This document shows, one piece after another, positions 45,060 to 54,141 of a stretch of 64,000 bases of DNA (its first letter is position 1; each line of letters starts with the position of its first letter). Under the pieces are notes generated by a model. That model did not search any database, had not been told where the DNA came from, and was given only the letters and a program-made list of their open reading frames with translations. Position numbers and translations under genes: made by a program. The DNA comes from BJ22 sp021298375 (GTDB lineage Bacteria > Planctomycetota > Planctomycetia > Pirellulales > Pirellulaceae), in assembly GCA_046343015.1 (NCBI GenBank), contig JBKDOL010000110.1, positions 42,339-106,338 of the forward strand. The letters run 5' to 3'.

Positions 45060-47309
45060 TCAGGTTCCAAAATTGGCGTTGAACCACCACCACAACCGGG
45101 CCGCGAGACTGCGGTTACCAGCGTAGAGTCGGCACTGCCCATCGATTCCAACTTTCAGTGGCAGGCCTTTGGGATCGACCACGGCTTCGGCAAAATACTG
45201 AATCTCTTCCTGATACATTCGCGCGACGAGCTCGGAGACGAGGTCCGGAACCCGAATCCGTTGCTGCATCGTGTCGATCGTCTCTTCACGCTGCTGTCGC
45301 ATCGTCAGCCGATCCGATACTCCGACGAAACCGACCTTGGCTTCGATCGTCTTGTCCGCAGCCGAGTGCAGTCGAATCCGGACCGCTTGATCGACATGCA
45401 CGAAGTCGATTTGATTTTCCTGCAGCAGAATCACGGCTCGCCAATTGGTGAAGTCAGCAACCTCGCAAAGTCGCTCGCCGCGACTGAGGGTGTAGCCGAC
45501 CTGCGCGCCGCTGACGACTGGTTGGCGGTCGACCAAGGGCAGGTCAACTTCGCCGGGGAGGGTCTCCAGCATCGGGGTTGCGACAACTGATCCGGCAATC
45601 GGGCTGGTGATTCGCAGGGCACCGATGCGACTTTGGAGCAGGACAATCCGTTTCCGCAATTCCTCGGCTTCAGAATTCAGGGCGCTGATTTCCCGCAAGT
45701 AGTCGATGTTGCTGAGGGTATCGACATTCGCGGCTCGCTGGGCAAGCTCGCGCTTGTGCTGTACTTCCAGCAAGGCACCGCGGTTTTGCTCGAGTTCCAG
45801 GGCGAGATCGAGATTTTCCAACTGGGCCAGAACCTGGCCGGCGGCCACCTCTGAACCGGGGCGAATCATCAGTTCGCGGATCGTGCCGCCCTCCCGGGCG
45901 TAGATGGTCTCGAGCCGGTTGGGGATCATCAGCACGCGGCAGCGGAGGTAATGCGGCCAGGGGATAAACAAAATCGAGCCGACCACAGTGGCGATTATCG
46001 CCGTGGCAATCGCGAATTGCCCCTTTTTGATTTGCATCATGCGCCCCGGTACTGTCAGAAATCGAATCAAGCGATACAACGGAAAACCAACCAGCCCCAG
46101 CAGCGAGAACAGGGCGATCGCCTGTCCGATTGCCTCCAGCCCATAAGGCTTCAACCAACTGTGGAGGAACAGGAAGATCGAAACCATGATGAAAATCCGA
46201 TACACAAACGCCAGCACCGTAAAGGCGGCAAAGGCCCACATGCGGTTTTGCGGCAGCAGCGGGTCTGGCGAGGGTGGCAAGCCCAACCAGTAACGCCCCA
46301 GCAGCGAAGACAGAGCCTTTGCCGAACGCTGATGCAAATTGGGGATTTCGAGCAAGTCGCTCACAATGTAGTAGCCGTCAAAGCGGAGCAGGGGATTGCC
46401 GTTAAACAAGACCGTGCTGACAGAGGCGATCAGCATCACCTGGAGACAGACATCGCGCACCACGCCCGGCTCGGCAAACCACCAGACGAAGGTTGCGAGC
46501 GTAGCCAGAATCAGCTCCACGTACATCCCAGCCGCGCCGATGATCGCCCGATGCCACTTGTTCGGCATTCGCCAACTGTCCGATACGTTGCAGTACAGAC
46601 AGGGTGTGAAGACCAGCAGCATTACGCCGATCTCATGGCACTCGCCGCCAAATCTGCGGCAGGCAAGACCGTGGCCAAACTCGTGGCAAATCTTGGTTCC
46701 GGCGAGAACCAGGGCAAACAACCACCACTTCCGCGGATCAAAAAACTGTTCGAATCCGGGCAGCCGCGCTTGAAAGTCAGTCCAATTGACAATCACGCTC
46801 CCCGCTGCGACCAGCCCCAGCACCGCGATCCCCAGGGCAAACGCCGGTGAAAAAATCCAGCCGACCCAGCGGTTGAGGAAATTGAGGACCGCTTCCGGAT
46901 CAAAACCTCGAAAGCGAATCGCGAGGATGTTGCTCAGCGACGACAGACGCTCCATCCATTTGGCCTTCCGGCCTCGTCGCAGCAGCTCCGTGCCTTGACC
47001 GCTGACTTCGGAAACGACCAGCCCATCCTTGTGGAATCGCTGCAGCAATTGTTGCAGTTGGTCGCGGTCCAGTCGCTTGGGGGCGAACTGCTTGTGATAA
47101 CGGTCCAGGACCTGTTCGACCGAGGTCTGACCATCGAGCTGTTGCAGAATGTAATAGACATTCGGCGGGAACTGATAGAACTTCTGCCCTAACGGCTCTT
47201 TGACAACCCAATACTCGACACCCTGATACAGTTGCCGCACCGCGGACAGGTCGCCGCGCATTTTCAGCTTGATGGCTGCTTGCGGTTCTGGCGGAGCGGC
47301 GACTGACAT
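45060..47309 (-). CDS. PqqD-like / site-2 protease (M50) / HlyD adaptor fusion
   Basis: The 749-residue inner-membrane protein joins three modules. Residues 25-105 resemble PqqD/RRE peptide-binding domains (YWVVKEPLGQKFYQFPPNVYYILQQLDGQTSVEQVLDRY). Residues about 145-440 are a multi-helix M50 metalloprotease with the zinc motif HEFGH (209-213) and the third-ligand region NGNPLLRFDGYY (303-314). Residues about 450-749 are a HlyD/membrane-fusion-type periplasmic part with a lipoyl-like half (GGTIRELMIRPGSEVAAGQVLAQLENLDL), a coiled-coil hairpin and the returning half (ITSPIAGSVVATPML). The predicted role is recognition and cleavage of a peptide or protein at the inner membrane and handover across the periplasm. 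It is 90 bases after the GAF-HlyD gene on the same strand, which indicates an operon. No transporter partner is in the window. Confidence 0.9.
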   Translation of the reverse strand: MSVAAPPEPQAAIKLKMRGDLSAVRQLYQGVEYWVVKEPLGQKFYQFPPNVYYILQQLDGQTSVEQVLDRYHKQFAPKRLDRDQLQQLLQRFHKDGLVVSEVSGQGTELLRRGRKAKWMERLSSLSNILAIRFRGFDPEAVLNFLNRWVGWIFSPAFALGIAVLGLVAAGSVIVNWTDFQARLPGFEQFFDPRKWWLFALVLAGTKICHEFGHGLACRRFGGECHEIGVMLLVFTPCLYCNVSDSWRMPNKWHRAIIGAAGMYVELILATLATFVWWFAEPGVVRDVCLQVMLIASVSTVLFNGNPLLRFDGYYIVSDLLEIPNLHQRSAKALSSLLGRYWLGLPPSPDPLLPQNRMWAFAAFTVLAFVYRIFIMVSIFLFLHSWLKPYGLEAIGQAIALFSLLGLVGFPLYRLIRFLTVPGRMMQIKKGQFAIATAIIATVVGSILFIPWPHYLRCRVLMIPNRLETIYAREGGTIRELMIRPGSEVAAGQVLAQLENLDLALELEQNRGALLEVQHKRELAQRAANVDTLSNIDYLREISALNSEAEELRKRIVLLQSRIGALRITSPIAGSVVATPMLETLPGEVDLPLVDRQPVVSGAQVGYTLSRGERLCEVADFTNWRAVILLQENQIDFVHVDQAVRIRLHSAADKTIEAKVGFVGVSDRLTMRQQREETIDTMQQRIRVPDLVSELVARMYQEEIQYFAEAVVDPKGLPLKVGIDGQCRLYAGNRSLAARLWWWFNANFGT

Positions 47310-47399
47310 GGGGAAAGTGTCCGAAGAAACAGTAACAACGATCCTCAGCCCGGCAGAGCCGGCAAGCCCCGACGGGGGGCCGGCGACGAGCTGAAACGC

Positions 47400-49442
47400 T
47401 TAGAACCACAAATGGGTTCGCACGAAGTCAACAATCTGGAAAAACCAGACAAAGCCGACCGGTTGCTGGCCGCAATTGACCCGGGCAGAAACGCCCGCAC
47501 CCGGTTGAGGGTTGGTTAACCCCGCCTTGTCGACCTCGACAATCGCTCGGAAAGCCAGCGACCCGTTGGGGTCCGCTTCGGCTCGCTCGGCAATCCGCAG
47601 GAGGCGGCCCTTGATCCTCACGTTCGGATTGGTGGCGAGGACAAATTCAGTCTCGAGTTGTTTGGCGGGATTCTCCTGCAAGGCCCGGGTCACGTAGCCG
47701 ACCCGATTTTGCGGGATCATCAACTCAACCTGCCAGGGACCGTCGAGCTTGGCAACCGAAAGCACCGGTTGGTTGGCTTGGACGGGAAGCTGCTCGAGGC
47801 GACGCCGGGCCTCCCAGGTCAACACCGTGCCATCAATGGGGCTGTAAATCCGCAGCGACTCCAATTGCCGCTCGACGCGAGCCAGTTGCTCTTCGAGGCT
47901 CTTGTTCTGAATTTCCAGCTGCTCGATTCGGCCGGCAATCGAAAGCCGTTCGTCTTCCTTCATGTTCTTCTGCTGCAGCTGCTGCCGGCGCAAGCCATCG
48001 ATTTGCTCGCGATTGGTTTTGATTTGGCCTGAGAGTTCCAGCGCCTTGAGCCGCAGCGGTTCGTTGTTCAACTCCAGCAGGAGTTCGCCCTGCCTCACAT
48101 TCGACTTGTGATCGACGTTGACTTTTTCCACCACCCCGTCCAGTTCAGTGAACAGGTTGCGGCGAATCTCGGGTTGCAGGACTCCGTCGATCTTCAAACG
48201 CATTGGCGTGGGCCAAAGGCACATAAATGCGGTCAGCAACGCCAGCGCCCCGAGCGCCGTGAGCGTTTTGGACAGGTGGTCGGCGAACAGGAATCGCTTG
48301 ATCCCGCCGAGCCAGCGGAGCAGCGGCAGAAACAGAATTTCATTCGTCTCCAGAGCATTGGTCAGAGCTACCGAGCCCTCGTCGAGCACCAGTTGCAGCT
48401 CATCCTCGTGCGCCTCTCGCGGGACCTCGCGATCGAAGTACTCCAAAACCAGAGCGCCCAGCTTCCGCTTCCGCTGCGGTCGAGTCCGCTTGACGCTAAT
48501 CGACGTGCTGGCAGCTTGATACTCTTCCATCGGAAGCACCGCCAGGGTTCGGCTGTGGGCTTCGTCCAGATAGCTGTTGACCAGGGCGGCCACCTTGGGC
48601 GGGAGTGCCGTCGTGTCGCCGGTCAGCCAGAGCGGCGTGGAGGAACGGACTGCGGCGGTTGCGACTGCCCGAAGTCTTTTGACCACATTTGCCCGATTAT
48701 CAAAGCGGTCCTGGCTGCTGATCGCGCGGATCTGGCACTGGCTGCCGTCCCAAATCGCGATGCAGGCCCGGTCGGCATGCAGCAGGCGACGAGCCTCGTT
48801 GGCCACGGCATAAGCCGTTGGCTCCAGTTCGGTCGAGCGGTGAATTTCCTTGGCGAAGTTCAGCCGATTGACCCAGTTGGATTCCGCCGAGGACATTTGG
48901 CGAAGGTCGTTTTGCTCATGCCAGCGTGGAAACAGTCCGGCCAGTTCGCCGAGAAACTTCAGGTATCCCTGCTGGGCCGCCGGCATGATATCCGGCCGCT
49001 GAAGCAGCTCGAGTACACCCCAGCACTGCTTTTTGCGATCAAATACGGGAGTCACCAAAAGCAGCATTTCGCCCGGCCGATCCCCCGCTGCGTTCACGAC
49101 TCCGTTAAACAGGCCGAGCGCTTCGGACGGCACAACCAGAGAGTGCTGCTTGCTGGCAGCGTCGAGCAGCAAACTTTGATGAGCCGGATGCTGCGGCTGA
49201 ATCTCTTCGACGCGGGGGCCATGCGCCGCCGCCATGATGAGTTGCCCCCCCTCGCCGCCCGCGCGCCAGATGATCGCCCCGTGGGAGCCAGTCAGCGGCA
49301 CAGCCTTATTCAGCAAGGTCTGGCAGAACTCGTCAAACGAGAGGTCGGCCCGGACCAGCGCCCGCAGTTCCTGAATCGTGTTGCGAACCTGCTGCTTGAC
49401 CTGCTCCGCGGCTTCGTTTTGATTGCGGGTGTCTGTAGACAT
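47400..49442 (-). CDS. GAF-GAF-HlyD adaptor protein
   Basis: The 680-residue protein carries two GAF-like sensor domains in the cytoplasmic half (about 35-170 and 205-365; for example ESNWVNRLNFAKEIHRSTELEPTAYAVANEARRLLHADRACIAIWD). One membrane helix follows (TLTALGALALLTAFMCLW, about 393-411), then a HlyD-type periplasmic adaptor (about 425-650): DGVVEKVNVDHKSNVRQGELLLELNN, a coiled coil rich in Gln/Arg/Glu, and IYSPIDGTVLTWEARRRL. GAF domains bind small molecules and gate the activity of their partners, so a ligand-controlled adaptor is inferred. The arrangement is unusual for HlyD proteins, which normally have no cytoplasmic sensor. It lies between the SecA-like gene and the PqqD/M50/HlyD gene, all on the minus strand. 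Confidence 0.88.
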   Translation of the reverse strand: MSTDTRNQNEAAEQVKQQVRNTIQELRALVRADLSFDEFCQTLLNKAVPLTGSHGAIIWRAGGEGGQLIMAAAHGPRVEEIQPQHPAHQSLLLDAASKQHSLVVPSEALGLFNGVVNAAGDRPGEMLLLVTPVFDRKKQCWGVLELLQRPDIMPAAQQGYLKFLGELAGLFPRWHEQNDLRQMSSAESNWVNRLNFAKEIHRSTELEPTAYAVANEARRLLHADRACIAIWDGSQCQIRAISSQDRFDNRANVVKRLRAVATAAVRSSTPLWLTGDTTALPPKVAALVNSYLDEAHSRTLAVLPMEEYQAASTSISVKRTRPQRKRKLGALVLEYFDREVPREAHEDELQLVLDEGSVALTNALETNEILFLPLLRWLGGIKRFLFADHLSKTLTALGALALLTAFMCLWPTPMRLKIDGVLQPEIRRNLFTELDGVVEKVNVDHKSNVRQGELLLELNNEPLRLKALELSGQIKTNREQIDGLRRQQLQQKNMKEDERLSIAGRIEQLEIQNKSLEEQLARVERQLESLRIYSPIDGTVLTWEARRRLEQLPVQANQPVLSVAKLDGPWQVELMIPQNRVGYVTRALQENPAKQLETEFVLATNPNVRIKGRLLRIAERAEADPNGSLAFRAIVEVDKAGLTNPQPGAGVSARVNCGQQPVGFVWFFQIVDFVRTHLWF

Positions 49443-49857
49443 CTCTGGAGGGTTCCGTGTTTGCTGATTGACTGCTGCGGCAAGTGCGAGGACGAGCGTT
49501 ACTTGGCCAATTTAAGGCTGGGGTCCGTTCCAATTGAATCGACGCATTCGAATCGCCTGCGGTTGGCCATCGTCCCCAAGCGACAGTTACCCAGCCGGCA
49601 TGCGCCCAACTCCCTGCTCAACCCGCGTTGAACTGAACCGATGCTTGCCAAAGGACCGCGTGCTCGCGCGGAGCTCGGGCAACTTCGCCAGCCGGATTCA
49701 GCCCTGATGGCAATTCGAAGCGCATTCCGGCACCGCGCCCGGAATCGGGTTCCGAACAGATTCAGCGGGCAACGGAGGGAGCGCGATGGATCCGGTTGTG
49801 ATCGGGCGTACGGTTTTGATTGGGGGAGGGGTTTTGATTGGCGAAGTGGGCAGTCGT
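49443..49857. other. Non-coding gap within the SecA-like/HlyD cluster
   Basis: About 415 bases separate the SecA-like gene stop from the GAF-HlyD start. I see no credible protein in it and no clear terminator. A promoter for the HlyD genes may lie here. Confidence 0.4.
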
Positions 49858-51756
49858 CTAATCGAGATGGTCGAGGATTGGGTCCAAGCCCATTTCTTTT
49901 TGCGATTTGGCGAGTTGAGCCTCATTATACATGAGGATTTTTCTTGCCCGGTAGTGCCGGCTTTCGACTTTTTGCTGAGCCTTGCGGAAAAGTTTGACCC
50001 ACCACTCTGTTCCCCGCAGCTTGCCAATCTTCCGATACCAGTTTGCTCGCGCCGTCCCGTGGGCGGCCTCCAGCAACTGGTCATCGTGAGCGATGAATTG
50101 CCGAATCGTTCCGGGATCGCCTTGCCGGGCACAGCGGCCAAACAACTGCAGGTCGATTCGAGCTGACTCATGCAGTTCGGTGCCGACCACATGGAGACCG
50201 CCCAGTTCCTTGCACTCGTCGCTGATTTGGATGTCTGTTCCGCGCCCAGCCATATTGGTAGCGACGGTTACGCGCCCAAGTTGCCCGGCATGCGAGACGA
50301 TTTCGGCCTCGCGTTCCACATGGTTGGCATTCAGCACCAAGTGGGGAATTCCCCGGGCGCGCAGGTGGTGTGAGAGGATTTCGGACTTGGCAATTGACCG
50401 GGTGCCAACCAGCACGGGCCGCCCCAGGCTGTGCACTGCGGCAATCTCAGCCACGACCGCATCCCATTTTGAGTTTTCATCGGGACAGACGATTTCGGGA
50501 AGGGCTTGGCGTTTCGAGGGCCGGTTCGGCGGGATCACTTTCACGGGCGTCCGGTAAACCTTGCGAAACTCGCGGGCGCTGGTGAAAGCGGTCCCGGTCA
50601 TTCCGCCGATGACGGGATAACGATTGACGTAGGCCTGGACGGTGATTTTGGCTTCCGTCCGCGTCTCGAGCGTGACTTCGACTTTCTCCTTGGCTTCAAT
50701 AGCCTGATGGATTCCGCGACTCCAGCGCCGCCCCGGCGAGACTCGCCCGGTCGCTTCGTCGACGATCACGATCTCACCCTCGCGAATCACATAATCGCGA
50801 TCGAGCTTGTAGTCGCGGTAGACCTGAATCGCCCGCTCGACAGCTTCATACATTTCCAGCAGACCGGTGCCGGCCAGCGAGGGCGGTTTGACGAGACTGC
50901 GAATAAACGCTGTGCCGATAGTCGATAACTCGACGCGGCGCTTTTCTTTGTCGTACAGGTAGTGCTCGTCTTCTGCGCACTGGGGAGCGACCTCCGCTGA
51001 CCAGCGATACAAGTCGAGTTGACGCTGCTTCGCGTCCGGGTCGGGTGCGGCGCTGAGAATCAGCGGCGTCCGGGCGTCGTCGATCAATATACTGTCGGCT
51101 TCATCGACCAGCAGGTAGTAAGGCGTTCGCTGGACGGGAATGGCATCGGCCGTCTGGGAGTTGGAGCGGTGATGCCCGAACCAGAGTTCCGCGTCTCGTT
51201 GGCGTTTGCCCATGGAGTGATCGCGAAGGAAGTCGAAGCCGAATTCCTTCATCGTGCCGTAAGTAATGTCAGCCGCATAGGCTCTGCGGCGTTCCTCCCG
51301 CTGCATCTCGGTTTGGATGATTCCGACCGTGAGCCCGAGCAGGCGATAGACCGAGCCCATCCATTCGGCATCGCGGCGGGCGAGGTAATCGTTTGCCGTG
51401 GCGAGCAGCGCCCCTTTGCCGAGCAGGGCGTGGAGATAGAGCGGAAGCACGGCGGTCAGGGTTTTCCCCTCGCCGGTCCGCATTTCCACAATTTGCCCCA
51501 AGGCCATCCCGCGCCCACCCATGAACTGAACGTCGTAATGCGACATCCCGAGGGTTCGTTGAGCAGCGGTTTGGACCAGGGCGAAACCGCGGGGCAAGAC
51601 CTTTCTCACATCTTGATGTTCGCGCAGCTCAAAGGCCAACTCGCGGCTGGTCGCGCGGAGTTCGTCATCGGCAAGCCCCGCGTACTGCTGGGCCCACTGG
51701 CGGGTTTCACTCAACCAGGCTTGTGAGTCGACAATCAATTCGAGGTTGCTCCCCAA
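49858..51756 (-). CDS. SecA paralogue lacking the two-helix finger, HWD and zinc tail
   Basis: The 632-residue protein has the SecA motor core. Walker A is MRTGEGKT (92-99), Walker B VDEADSILIDDARTPLI (from 217). GMTGTAF lies at about 383, ATNMAGRGTDI at about 505, and the arginine-finger motif FGRCARQGDPGT at about 545. Residues about 230-380 fit the preprotein-crosslinking domain. It stops at QKVESRHYRARKILMYNEAQLAKSQKEM, which matches the first scaffold helix of SecA. The following two-helix finger, helical wing domain and C-terminal zinc tail of canonical SecA (about 850-900 residues) are missing. Start: TTG at 51756 with AGGA upstream, since an in-frame stop precedes it. It is probably not the housekeeping SecA. 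It heads the HlyD/M50 cluster on the same strand. Confidence 0.92.
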   Translation of the reverse strand: MGSNLELIVDSQAWLSETRQWAQQYAGLADDELRATSRELAFELREHQDVRKVLPRGFALVQTAAQRTLGMSHYDVQFMGGRGMALGQIVEMRTGEGKTLTAVLPLYLHALLGKGALLATANDYLARRDAEWMGSVYRLLGLTVGIIQTEMQREERRRAYAADITYGTMKEFGFDFLRDHSMGKRQRDAELWFGHHRSNSQTADAIPVQRTPYYLLVDEADSILIDDARTPLILSAAPDPDAKQRQLDLYRWSAEVAPQCAEDEHYLYDKEKRRVELSTIGTAFIRSLVKPPSLAGTGLLEMYEAVERAIQVYRDYKLDRDYVIREGEIVIVDEATGRVSPGRRWSRGIHQAIEAKEKVEVTLETRTEAKITVQAYVNRYPVIGGMTGTAFTSAREFRKVYRTPVKVIPPNRPSKRQALPEIVCPDENSKWDAVVAEIAAVHSLGRPVLVGTRSIAKSEILSHHLRARGIPHLVLNANHVEREAEIVSHAGQLGRVTVATNMAGRGTDIQISDECKELGGLHVVGTELHESARIDLQLFGRCARQGDPGTIRQFIAHDDQLLEAAHGTARANWYRKIGKLRGTEWWVKLFRKAQQKVESRHYRARKILMYNEAQLAKSQKEMGLDPILDHLD

Positions 51757-52087
51757 TCATCTGATCCTGAAACCGCTTGATTCAGCTAGCAACTGCAAGC
51801 AGTGCCGGCTGCGGCAGGCCGCGAAGGCACTCCTATTATTATCCCGCGGCGTGGGCGGGGCAGGTCAACTCGGGCAATTCCGGCAAAAGCCGCCTTGATT
51901 CGCCCCGAATAATCGCCTGACGCCGCAGAGTTTACCAGTGAATGGCGGTTTGCTGCGAGCCAGCGTCCCCGAGACCAGCCGGTAGAGCGACTCCGCTTGC
52001 CTTGCGGCGATTTGCGGTGATCGCTACCATCCCCGCGCGATGCAGGCTCCCCAGGCTCCGGCTTTGACCACTTTTCGTGCTTTGCGC
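51757..52087. other. Divergent intergenic region
   Basis: About 330 bases separate the SecA-like gene (minus) from the next gene (plus). No gene or clear structure is visible apart from GC-rich segments. Both promoters must be here. Confidence 0.4.
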
Positions 52088-52615
52088 ATGACCGCCATGA
52101 CTGAGTTTGATTTCAAACGTTTCTCGCGGCAGTGCAGTGCCACCGGCCAGCCTATTGAGCGGGGAACGGATTTCTACTCAGTTCTGCTGGAGCAGGAGGA
52201 CGGCACCTTAGCGCGACAAGACATCAGCGGTGCTGCCTGGCAGGGCCCGCCGGAAAACTGCGTCGGCTGGTGGCGGAGTCGGCTGCCGGCGCTGGAAAAA
52301 GGCCGAGTTTACTGGGCACCCAACGAGGTTCTGTTAACCGTTTTTCAGCATGCCAACGCGACGCCCGGCCAGGAAGACATCGCCTATGTGATGGCCTTGC
52401 TGCTGGTTCGCAAACGAATCCTGCAGTGGAAGGAAACGGTCCAGCGCCAGGGGAGACCCTGGATGCGAATGCACGACGCGCGACAAAACACCGACCTCGA
52501 AGTCGCTGAGGTCCCACTCACGCCCCAGCGGATTTCCGAGATTCAGGCCGAGTTGGCCGAGAAACTGTTTACCGATGAGCGAACCGGCGACCTCGAGACA
52601 GGAACAGTCGAATGA
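52088..52615 (+). CDS. Unknown conserved protein, coupled to the LolA-like lipoprotein
   Basis: The protein has about 175 residues if translation starts at the ATG at 52088; ATG 52097 is possible. It begins FKRFSRQCSATGQPIERGTDFYSVLLEQEDGTLARQDISGAAWQGPPENCVGWWRSRLP, which looks like a metal- or RNA-binding ribbon start with conserved GWW. The rest is mostly helical with DIAYVMALLLVRKRILQWKE. I believe this is a conserved planctomycete family but cannot give it a function. Its stop overlaps the ATG of the downstream lipoprotein gene (ATGA at 52612-52615), so the two are co-translated. There is no signal peptide. Confidence 0.75.
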   Translation: MTAMTEFDFKRFSRQCSATGQPIERGTDFYSVLLEQEDGTLARQDISGAAWQGPPENCVGWWRSRLPALEKGRVYWAPNEVLLTVFQHANATPGQEDIAYVMALLLVRKRILQWKETVQRQGRPWMRMHDARQNTDLEVAEVPLTPQRISEIQAELAEKLFTDERTGDLETGTVE

Positions 52616-53607
52616 GCAGACAGTTCGAGGCATTCCCAGCACGCACTCACCTCAGCGGTCGGCGATTATCCCCCCGGCAAGTTGCCGGATTGCTGATAGT
52701 CGCGCTGAGCCTGCTCTGTTCTGGTTGCCAGGTGTTTACGAGATTTCGCAACGACTCCCTGAACGCACCGGCGATTTTGGGGAAGTCAGCTTCGCTCGAC
52801 CAATTGATCGCTGCCGTCCGAGCCCAATCGGAGCGGGTCAACCAGTTGAAAACGGATGTCCGGGTGACGGCACCCGGCACACCGACGCTGCGGGGCGACC
52901 TGCAAATCGAGCGCCCCAGCCGGCTTCGTCTCCAGGCTGGAGTCTTGGGCATTTCCGATCTCGGCTTCGATCTCGGAAGCAATGACGACTCGTTCTGGGT
53001 TTGGAAAAAGGCGGCGTTGCCCGGCGATCCGCCGACGCTTTACTTCGCGAGTCACCGAGGGTTTGAGCAGAGCCTGCTCCGCGAACATTTGCAACTGCAG
53101 CCGCTCTGGCTCGTTGATGCGCTGGGCCTGATTGAATTCCACCCGGAAGACCAGCACACCGGTCCGTTTCCCCGACCCGATGGCCGCGTGGAAATCCGCA
53201 GCTTTTCCCAATCACCTTCGCGCCCAGCCGTCCGGGTCGCCGTCATCGACCCTGTCAAAGCCGTCGTCAATCAGCAATCTTTCTACGACCAGAGTGGCAA
53301 GCGGCTGGCCTATCTGAACTCGATTCAGCACCAGTATTACGCCGAGCATCAAGTGAGTCTGCCGCAGCGGATCGAGATTCATATCGCGGACGGCGATGGT
53401 CAGACCAGCAAGTTAACGGTTGATGCAGGCAAGTTTCTCATCAACTCCCTGTTCGGGGACCCGCAACTGCTGTGGCAAATGCCCAATCCGCCTGATGTCC
53501 GCCGAGTCGATCTTTCAAGACCCAGTCCGACTCCCAACGTTCCGGAACAGGCTGGCGCGGAGCAGCAGAGAATGGCTCGAGACTGGTCCGCACCGCGTTA
53601 TCAGTAA
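52612..53607 (+). CDS. Lipoprotein with LolA-like domain
   Basis: The 331-residue protein has a lipoprotein signal (VAGLLIVALSLLCSGC) with the lipobox ending at about residue 39. The mature part alternates strands as in LolA/LppX carriers: SLDQLIAAVRAQSERVNQLKTDVRVTAP, LRGDLQIERPSRLRLQAGVLGISDLGFDLGSNDDSFWVW, RVEIRSFSQ, HQVSLPQRIEIHIADGDGQTSKLTV. The NDDSFWVW motif, where a strand describes film-like binding, is typical of this family, which binds lipids or lipoproteins. It follows the coupled unknown gene, and may act in envelope lipoprotein handling. The start overlaps the stop of its partner. Confidence 0.8.
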   Translation: MSRQFEAFPARTHLSGRRLSPRQVAGLLIVALSLLCSGCQVFTRFRNDSLNAPAILGKSASLDQLIAAVRAQSERVNQLKTDVRVTAPGTPTLRGDLQIERPSRLRLQAGVLGISDLGFDLGSNDDSFWVWKKAALPGDPPTLYFASHRGFEQSLLREHLQLQPLWLVDALGLIEFHPEDQHTGPFPRPDGRVEIRSFSQSPSRPAVRVAVIDPVKAVVNQQSFYDQSGKRLAYLNSIQHQYYAEHQVSLPQRIEIHIADGDGQTSKLTVDAGKFLINSLFGDPQLLWQMPNPPDVRRVDLSRPSPTPNVPEQAGAEQQRMARDWSAPRYQ

Positions 53608-53796
53608 CGCTGGACCCGATTCCCACCGCACGTTCGACACCTCCCCTACCACCGCTCCGCTCCAACTTGACAGCGTTCAAAAGCGGACCTACGATTCGGC
53701 TAAGTTTCAGAGTCGTCGGAACGGCTTTCCGCCGTGCCAAAAGTTAGCCGATTGGCCACTGAGACGGCGAACTTTTTCCTTGTCCGGAGCATTTGC

Positions 53797-54075
53797 ATGA
53801 CTCACGTCGTCACCAAGGCCTGTGATGGCTGTCGCTATACGGATTGCGTTGTCGTTTGCCCCGTAGAGTGTTTCTACGAAGGCGAGACCATGCTGTACAT
53901 CAACCCGGACGAATGCATCGACTGCGAAGCGTGTGTCCCGGAATGCCCGGTTGAAGCCATTTTCCACGAGGACGACGTCCCCGCTGAAATGAAGGAGTAC
54001 ATCCAGCTGAACGCCGAGATGGCTCCCAAGTGCCCCAGCATCACCGAACGCAAGAAGCCGCTCGCTGACAAGTAA
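53797..54075 (+). CDS. fdxA: 7Fe ferredoxin (FdxA-type)
   Basis: The 92-residue protein is a 3Fe-4S/4Fe-4S ferredoxin: CDGCRYTDCVVVCPVECF gives the Cys set of the first cluster site, and CIDCEACVPECPVEAI gives the CxxCxxC and CP set of the second. MTHVVTKAC and YEGETMLYINPDEC match FdxA exactly in spacing. It carries electrons at low potential in the cytoplasm. Translation starts at the ATG at 53797, with CGGAG upstream. Gaps of 189 bases before and more than 1 kb after mark it as monocistronic. Confidence 0.95.
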   Translation: MTHVVTKACDGCRYTDCVVVCPVECFYEGETMLYINPDECIDCEACVPECPVEAIFHEDDVPAEMKEYIQLNAEMAPKCPSITERKKPLADK

Positions 54076-54141
54076 GCTGATACGCCGGCTTGAGCCGCAT
54101 TTACTTGAACTAACCTTCATCGCCCGCAGCGTGCGTCTTCC

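Noticed and set aside
48108..49631. Long plus-strand frame opposite the GAF-HlyD gene
   Set aside because: No recognisable domain; the minus-strand frame has sensor, membrane and adaptor modules in order.
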